Source: an uncultured bacterium
GTDB lineage: Bacteria > Muiribacteriota > Ozemobacteria > Ozemobacterales > Ozemobacteraceae
Reading direction: 5' to 3'
NCBI GenBank assembly: GCA_937949615.1
Contig: CALEDQ010000005.1
Span: 310,001-374,000, forward strand
Length of the DNA: 64,000 nt
A program made the position numbers and the translations under genes. Below the pieces are notes generated by a model that was not told the origin of the DNA, searched no databases, and was given only the letters and a program-made list of their open reading frames with translations. Each line of letters opens with the position of its first letter. The first letter of the stretch is position 1. Shown piece after piece: positions 58,829 through 64,000 of this stretch.

Positions 58829-60218
58829 GCGGTTTGCGCTTGCGCAGTCTGACCCTGGTAGCCTGCTCGAAAGTGTCGTCAGCCAGACCGGTGATGGTTC
58901 GGGTTTCTACCAGCACGTCGAGATCGGGTTTGAGGTTTTCGAGCGTCTCTTCGGTCAGAGCGGAAAAGGCAAAGAAAATTTCGCGACCGTCGTGAGTTCT
59001 GATCATTCCGACCTTTTTCTCGATGTCGTATTTTTCGATTTTTCCGGGTGAGGCGTCTGACGATTCTGATTCGCCGATCTTTTCGACCTGAACCGCAATC
59101 GGACTCATCGCATCTTTAACAACTCCGAATCTGACGGCGTCACCCTTTTTCAGGTTGGCTTCCTGTTCCGGTTTCACTGCTGAATAATGCAGAAGCACTT
59201 CGGGGTATTCGGCACAACTGAGAACACCCATGCCGGTTTCGGCGTTATACCATTTGACAACCCCTTCAACAAAGGCGTCTGGCGCCGGGTCGAAAACAAT
59301 CTCTTCGACGGTGCGCCCAATTTCGCCGCGAATGGTCTCGATCTGGGCGATCAGTTGAATGACTTCGGGCTGATCGGGCGAGCTTTTCAGACTGTCGCGC
59401 AGTGTCTGTACTGCCAGGCCGAGAAGCCGGCGTTTGAAGTAGACCAGCCCAAGAAAAAGCAGCGCTGCCGAATCGCCCGGTGATATTCGCAGGGCTTCGA
59501 GCAAATGTGTCTCGGCTTCTTCAACCATATCGAGCTCATACATCACGCCGCCGGTTTCACGATGATATGATGCGTTGTATGGAAACCGCTTCAGCAGCTG
59601 TCGATAAAGGTCGAGCGCCTCGTCGTAAAACTTCATGCGGCTGTAGATATCGGCGAGCTGCTCCATTGCGTCGACATTGCGGGGGTCGACCTGCATTACC
59701 GCTTTGAAAGCCTCGGCAGCTTCGAGATAATGCGTGTCGGAATTGTCGTCATCGTGTTTGAGTCGGTAAATGTCGCCAAGATAACGATGAAAGAACGCCT
59801 TACGCTGGCCGGTACTCAAGCCCTGGCGATAAATGCGCAGAGCGCTGTCGAGATCACCGCCCAGTCGGTAGGCAAGCCCGATGGTTTCGTAATAGTCTGG
59901 TTCCCCGGGATTTTTGCCGATGCACCAGTTGATTTTGTCGATCGCCTGCTGTAGCTCACCCTTTTCAAGGTGGCCGACTGCTTCTTCAAACTTTTCGTTC
60001 AATTCTTCAAGAAAATCGGCGAGTTTTTCGTCGTATTCTTCGCGGCGTGCGTCATCTGAAAGCAGGTCGAAAGCGTCTTTCAGCTCACGCAATTTGGGAA
60101 TATTGGCAAGCGGCGAATCTGATGAAAAAAGCTCGGCATGTTTCTGCTTGTAGGCAGTGGCAATTTCTTCGAGAGACGCGAAGTTGGAAACCCCGAACAG
60201 CTGATAAAAATTTTGCAT
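58797..60218 (-). CDS. J-like / TPR / double cold-shock-domain fusion protein
   Basis: 473 residues. Residues 1-67 look like a DnaJ J-domain (FYQLFGVSNFASLEEI, KLRELKDAFDLLSDDARREEYDE) but the HPD tripeptide is missing (KQKHAELF). TPR helices fill 70-300. A cold-shock domain follows at about 316-381 (EGVVKWYNAETGMGVLS, VLLHYSAV), then a second, more divergent one at about 391-457 (GKIEKYDIEKKVGMIR, IFFAFSAL). The tail is proline rich. The cold-shock parts suggest single-stranded nucleic-acid binding; the TPRs suggest a protein partner. Lack of HPD argues against DnaK stimulation. Confidence 0.8.
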   Translation of the reverse strand: MQNFYQLFGVSNFASLEEIATAYKQKHAELFSSDSPLANIPKLRELKDAFDLLSDDARREEYDEKLADFLEELNEKFEEAVGHLEKGELQQAIDKINWCIGKNPGEPDYYETIGLAYRLGGDLDSALRIYRQGLSTGQRKAFFHRYLGDIYRLKHDDDNSDTHYLEAAEAFKAVMQVDPRNVDAMEQLADIYSRMKFYDEALDLYRQLLKRFPYNASYHRETGGVMYELDMVEEAETHLLEALRISPGDSAALLFLGLVYFKRRLLGLAVQTLRDSLKSSPDQPEVIQLIAQIETIRGEIGRTVEEIVFDPAPDAFVEGVVKWYNAETGMGVLSCAEYPEVLLHYSAVKPEQEANLKKGDAVRFGVVKDAMSPIAVQVEKIGESESSDASPGKIEKYDIEKKVGMIRTHDGREIFFAFSALTEETLENLKPDLDVLVETRTITGLADDTFEQATRVRLRKRKPLTPPPTPQSD

Positions 60219-60327
60219 GCTGAGCCTTTGATTCAGTTGGTTTTACTTGAATTTATGATGCGAAGATTTTAACCGCTTTTCGTCATATTTGGCAAGATCA
60301 AATGCCAACCGGTCTGTGTTAAAAATA

Positions 60328-60357
60328 TTGAAAAATGTATCCTCTCTGGGGTAGAGT
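60328..60357 (+). promoter_or_regulatory. promoter just before the lptF/G-type gene
   Basis: TTGAAA (60328-60333), an 18-base spacer, TAGAGT (60352-60357). The start near 60364 leaves only about seven bases before ATG 60371, and no Shine-Dalgarno is seen. Confidence 0.45.
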
Positions 60358-60370
60358 GTGTGATTGATTT

Positions 60371-61474
60371 ATGGCTATATCTATAAAAACTGTTGACCGG
60401 TATGTACTGAAAGAACTGCTCGAACCGTTTCTTTTCGGCATGGCTTTTTTTGTTGCCATCTGGTTGATCGACCTGATGATGGAACTGATCAACCTGATTT
60501 TCGCCAAAGGGGTTCCGGTGACGGTTGTCGGGCTGTTCTTCGTCTACAGCCTGCCGCCGACTCTTGTTATCAGCTTTCCGATGGCTCTGCTGCTGTCTAA
60601 CCTCGTCGCTTTCGGGCGTATGTCGTCAGACTCAGAAATCACCGCCCTGAAGGCAGGCGGCTACAGCTTTTCTCGCATTGTTGCTCCGGCGGTTATCGCC
60701 GGCATCTTCATTACCGGCCTGACTTTCCTGTTTAACGAAAAGCTGGTGCCGGTTGCCAACGAGAAGTTCACCCGGCTGTTCAGACGCGAAGTGACGTTAA
60801 AGCGACCTCTGCCGATTATCGCCGAAAACCGCTTTTTTGAGGCCGGCCCCGGTCGTAAATTTTTTGTGCGCAAATTCGACCAGAAGACCAAGGACATGTT
60901 CGGTGTCGTCATGTATGAGGGGCAGCCGAACGGTTTCCCGCGCGTCATCGAGGCAGACCGGGCCCGTATCGAGGGCGGCGTCTGCTATTTCTGGAAAGGC
61001 CGCGTTTCTGACATTCACATGAGCGGTGAAGACCGCAATTACACCTATTTTGACAATATGGAATACCCGATCGACACCCATTATGTTAACCCCGATCATG
61101 TGCCGGATTCGAAGAATTCTCGCACGATGAATCTGCAGGAACTCTATGCTTTCATCCAGGATGCCGAAGCAAAGGGCATGTCTGCGAGTATTATCACCCA
61201 GCACTGGATCGAATTCTGGTCGAAGACCTCAATTCCGTTCGCCGGCTTGATCTTTGTGCTGATCGGTGCGCCGCTCGGCTCACAGACTACCCGTTCAGGT
61301 ACCGGTATCGGTATCGGCATGTCGGTGGTGATTATTTTTCTCTATTACATTCTGTTTGCCGCCGGAAAAGCCTTCGCCAAAGGTGCGTATCTACCGCCCT
61401 TTGTCGGGGTGTGGTTTCCGAATTTTATTATCGGCGCCATCGGCGCCTGGCTGATCGTTAAGTCAAAGGCCTGA
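60371..61474 (+). CDS. LptF/LptG-family lipopolysaccharide export permease
   Basis: 367 residues. Six membrane helices in two sets (about 15-115 and 285-365) flank a periplasmic beta-jellyroll region (about 140-270). The N-terminus VDRYVLKELLEPFLFGM and the ALKAGGYSFSRI segment are typical of YjgP/YjgQ proteins. With LptB it moves LPS from the inner membrane to the periplasmic bridge. This supports a diderm envelope. LptF and LptG cannot be told apart here. It is followed by argS, 27 bases downstream, probably co-transcribed. Confidence 0.94.
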   Translation: MAISIKTVDRYVLKELLEPFLFGMAFFVAIWLIDLMMELINLIFAKGVPVTVVGLFFVYSLPPTLVISFPMALLLSNLVAFGRMSSDSEITALKAGGYSFSRIVAPAVIAGIFITGLTFLFNEKLVPVANEKFTRLFRREVTLKRPLPIIAENRFFEAGPGRKFFVRKFDQKTKDMFGVVMYEGQPNGFPRVIEADRARIEGGVCYFWKGRVSDIHMSGEDRNYTYFDNMEYPIDTHYVNPDHVPDSKNSRTMNLQELYAFIQDAEAKGMSASIITQHWIEFWSKTSIPFAGLIFVLIGAPLGSQTTRSGTGIGIGMSVVIIFLYYILFAAGKAFAKGAYLPPFVGVWFPNFIIGAIGAWLIVKSKA

Positions 61475-61501
61475 TTTAGAACAAAAGGACACACAAACCA
61501 G

Positions 61502-63268
61502 ATGAAAAAGCAGCTTATCAACCTGATTCACGACAGGCTTGCCGGTATGTTCAGACGCTATGGCATCGAAGATTACAGCTTTATCGACGTACAGGTGCCG
61601 CCTGACCGCACCAACGGCGATTTTTCTATGAATGCCGCGATGAAACTGTCGAAGGCCGCAAAATGCGCACCCAGACAGCTGGCCGAAGAAATCAAAGCAA
61701 TTCTTGAAGCCGAAAAAGACTGGTTCAGCCGTGTCGATATTGCCGGCCCCGGCTTTATCAATATGTATATTGCCGACGGTATGATCGAAAAATGTTTCAA
61801 CGACAAGGCCGCCGGCAGTGTGATTCTGGCCGATGAAGCTCTGAAGGCAGAAAAGACCGTTGTCGATTATTCAAGCGTCAATATTGCCAAGCAGATGCAT
61901 GTCGGGCACCTGCGCTCGACCATTATCGGCGATGTGCTCGCCAGAGTAATAGAAGCTCTCGGAAACCCGGTTGTCAGGCAGAACCACCTCGGTGACTGGG
62001 GTCTGCCGATGGCCATGGTTATCTATAAAGCTGAGCCTGAAATCGTTGCCGCCGAAAAGGCCGGCGTTTCTCTCGAAAAAGCTCTGCCGCTGGCACGGCT
62101 TGAAGAACTCTACAAAGCCGCTACCGCTGAATGCAAAGAGAAACCAGAAGTTGCCGAAGCCTGTCATCAGTATCTGGTGAAGCTGCAGCAGGGCGATAAG
62201 GGGTTGCTCGATCTCTGGCACAAGATCACCCGCGTTTCGATGGCCGAAGTTTATCGTATTTACCGCCAGCTCAACGTGAAACTGACCGAAGAACACGAGT
62301 GCGGCGAAAGTTTTTATCGCGATATGCTCGCCGAAACGGTCGAGGCGATTCGCAAATCAGGTTCGCTGGTTGAGTCTGAAGGCGCCCAGTGCCTGTTTCT
62401 CGACGAATTCAAGTCGAAAGAAGGCAATCCGCTGCCGGTAATCGTGCAGAAATCAGATGGCGGCTACAATTACGCTACTTTCGATCTGGCTGCTGTCAGA
62501 TACAGAACCGCCAAACTGGGTGCTGAACGTATCGTTTACGTTACCGATGCCCGCCAGGCTCTGCATTTCAAGCAATTTTTCGCCGCCGCCCGTCACGCCG
62601 GCATTCTCGCCAATCCCGATGTAAAGCTTGAGCATGTAACCTTTGGCGCCATTCTCGGCGAAGATGGCAAGCCGCTCAAAACCCGCAGCGGCGAAAACGT
62701 CAAACTGGCAGAACTTCTTTCTGAAGCGATCGACAAGGCTTATGCCGTAGTTAAAGAGAAGAACCCCGGCCTGTCAGAAGAGCGCAAACAGGAAGTGGCG
62801 CGCATGATCGGCGTCGGTGCGATCAAATACGCCGATCTGGCGCAGAATCGTAATAACGACTATGTTTTCTCGTTCGACCGCATGCTGGCTTTGAATGGCA
62901 ATACCGCTCCGTATCTGCAGTATGCGCATGCGCGTATCTGTTCGATTTTCCGCCGGGCAGGTACTGATCCTGATTCTTTTGCCGCTCCAATGCGGATCAG
63001 TCAGGTCGAAGAACGCGATCTGATGATAAAGCTCATGGAATTCGGCCAGACTGTCGTGGCCGTGGCAGCCGATCTGCGCCCGCATATTCTCTGTAATTAT
63101 CTCTATGAACTTGCTACCTGCTTTTCATCCTTTTACGACAAATGCCCGGTGATGAGCTGTGAAGATCAGAGCCTCAAAGCTTCGCGCCTGGCAGTCTGTA
63201 ACTATACCCGCAGAGTTCTGGCTCTTGGCCTGGATCTGCTGGGCATAGCAGCACCACGGGAGATGTAA
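61502..63268 (+). CDS. argS: arginyl-tRNA synthetase
   Basis: 588 residues, full length. An N-terminal Arg-tRNA-synthetase domain (1-95) precedes the class I catalytic core, with signature HVGH at 133-136 (HIGH type) and a degenerate KMSK-type loop in PLKTRSGENVK. The anticodon-binding helical domain lies in the last 140 residues and ends GLDLLGIAAPREM. It attaches arginine to tRNA-Arg. Two bases separate its stop from the next gene. Confidence 0.98.
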   Translation: MKKQLINLIHDRLAGMFRRYGIEDYSFIDVQVPPDRTNGDFSMNAAMKLSKAAKCAPRQLAEEIKAILEAEKDWFSRVDIAGPGFINMYIADGMIEKCFNDKAAGSVILADEALKAEKTVVDYSSVNIAKQMHVGHLRSTIIGDVLARVIEALGNPVVRQNHLGDWGLPMAMVIYKAEPEIVAAEKAGVSLEKALPLARLEELYKAATAECKEKPEVAEACHQYLVKLQQGDKGLLDLWHKITRVSMAEVYRIYRQLNVKLTEEHECGESFYRDMLAETVEAIRKSGSLVESEGAQCLFLDEFKSKEGNPLPVIVQKSDGGYNYATFDLAAVRYRTAKLGAERIVYVTDARQALHFKQFFAAARHAGILANPDVKLEHVTFGAILGEDGKPLKTRSGENVKLAELLSEAIDKAYAVVKEKNPGLSEERKQEVARMIGVGAIKYADLAQNRNNDYVFSFDRMLALNGNTAPYLQYAHARICSIFRRAGTDPDSFAAPMRISQVEERDLMIKLMEFGQTVVAVAADLRPHILCNYLYELATCFSSFYDKCPVMSCEDQSLKASRLAVCNYTRRVLALGLDLLGIAAPREM

Positions 63269-63270
63269 AG

Positions 63271-64000
63271 ATGGCGATCTGCCCGAAATGTTCTTTTGCT
63301 TCTGTTGCCGGCCGCTTTTGCGGTAAATGCGGCGCTGTCGTATTGTCTGCCGGATCGGCCGAAGGCCCGACAGTCGCGGTTGCTCAGCCATTGGCTGCGC
63401 TTCCGACAAAAGATGAGCTCACCGGCCTTGAACAGGCGCTTAAGAAGAACCCGGGCGAAATCACTAATTTTATCAACCTTGCCGAAGCTCTTGCGAGCAT
63501 GGGGCGTTTCGATCAGGCATACTCGACTTTCAGGGCCGCAAAAGCCATTGCACCAGAACACGCCGGCGTTCTCAAAACCGGTGCCCGTGTTTTTGAGCTG
63601 ATGAACCGGCGCGAAGAAGCCATAGACTGTCTCAAGAAAGCCATAAAAAGCAATAACAAAGACAGTGATGCCATTTTTCGCCTTGCCGGTCTTCTCTATG
63701 ACAGTGGCAAAAAAGAAGAAGCCCTTGAATGGCTGCAGGAGCTGTTTGAACGCTCTGACGATCAGCCGGAAATACTGATACGTATTGCCCAGATTCATCT
63801 GAGTCTCGGTAACGCCGCTGAGGCACAGGAATATCTGGCTCGTTACAAGGAAGTCGCCGGTTCGACCGGCGAAATGTATCTGCTGCTCGGTCAGACGATG
63901 CTGACCCGCAAGTTTTATGACGGTGCTGTCAAAAATTTCCGCGAGGCGATCAGAACTTTTCCGAACGATGCGCAGATGCGTCTCGGGCTGGGCCGCGCCT
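63271..64000 (+). CDS. zinc-ribbon TPR protein, C-terminal part beyond window
   Basis: Partial: 243 codons, no stop before the right edge. A zinc ribbon at the N-terminus (Cys4, Cys7, Cys17, Cys20 as CPKC and CGKC) and then TPR units from about residue 50 (FINLAEALASMGRFDQAYSTF, AIFRLAGLLYDSGKKEEALEWL, MYLLLGQTMLTRKFYDGAVKN). GGGAG precedes the ATG. Probably a cytoplasmic scaffold. It shares the zinc-ribbon plus helical-repeat style of several proteins in this window. Confidence 0.85.
   Translation, partial: MAICPKCSFASVAGRFCGKCGAVVLSAGSAEGPTVAVAQPLAALPTKDELTGLEQALKKNPGEITNFINLAEALASMGRFDQAYSTFRAAKAIAPEHAGVLKTGARVFELMNRREEAIDCLKKAIKSNNKDSDAIFRLAGLLYDSGKKEEALEWLQELFERSDDQPEILIRIAQIHLSLGNAAEAQEYLARYKEVAGSTGEMYLLLGQTMLTRKFYDGAVKNFREAIRTFPNDAQMRLGLGRA

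Overview
The window looks like a chromosomal segment of a diderm (Gram-negative-type) bacterium from a poorly characterised lineage. The envelope evidence is an LptF/LptG-type lipopolysaccharide permease, two beta-barrel-like proteins ending in Phe, lipoproteins and an Lgt-family protein. The genes are rich in TPR, HEAT and zinc-ribbon proteins, and a spoVG / glmU-like / prs order is retained. The style resembles Riflebacteria-like or neighbouring candidate phyla, but this is inference without a marker phylogeny.

Layout. 1-7003 (minus) is a defence island: a half-length specificity subunit, hsdM, a truncated dinD, a small ORF, a full dinD, hsdS, then a SIR2-HerA pair running off the left edge. 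No hsdR is inside the window. A sigma-70-like promoter with paired operator-like repeats sits at 7022-7101. 7161-15494 (minus) holds a 2501-residue polyketide synthase (KS-AT-DH-MT-ER-KR-ACP) followed 12 bases later by a divergent Lgt-family membrane protein. 15740-20674 is a large repeat lipoprotein. 20820-25000 is a three-gene phosphorelay (periplasmic-binding-domain kinase, lone receiver, hybrid kinase). 25077-28786 (minus) is a HEAT/TPR giant plus an exported zinc-ribbon DNRLRE-like protein. 28983-32509 holds a secreted protein, a LURP-one/scramblase-like protein, an M55 aminopeptidase, a YitT-type membrane protein and a 44-residue zinc ribbon too short for ordinary ORF calling.

32572-39085 is a plus-strand operon of a sensor-like membrane protein, two TPR proteins and a CHASE2-GAF-GGDEF cyclase. 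It faces a sigma-54 activator (39087-40529). 40728-44999 contains an outer-membrane barrel candidate, a YmdB-family protein that has lost its metal ligands, and a GAF/HD-GYP phosphodiesterase with an SQPYPP tail. 45075-47006 is a CapD/FlaA1-type nucleotide-sugar dehydratase. 47164-49254 is an operon of SLH-like and AMIN/STN-like envelope proteins.

49262-55557 (minus) is a long housekeeping stretch: spoVG, tRNA-Gln(UUG), a short GlmU, Prs, a TPR lipoprotein, a small membrane protein and a radical SAM protein. 55578-60218 holds a barrel candidate, a lipoate-ligase-like protein, an HD-domain phosphohydrolase with an orphan ABC ATPase, and a J-like/TPR/double cold-shock fusion. 60371-64000 is LptF/G, ArgS and a zinc-ribbon/TPR protein running off the right edge.

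Two themes recur. Cyclic-di-GMP and phosphorelay signalling is dense (one GGDEF, one HD-GYP, two kinases, one sigma-54 activator). Several genes (ymdB-like, lplA-like, lptF/G) have a -10 box placed so that the transcript would start at or within a few bases of the start codon with no Shine-Dalgarno, suggesting leaderless mRNAs.
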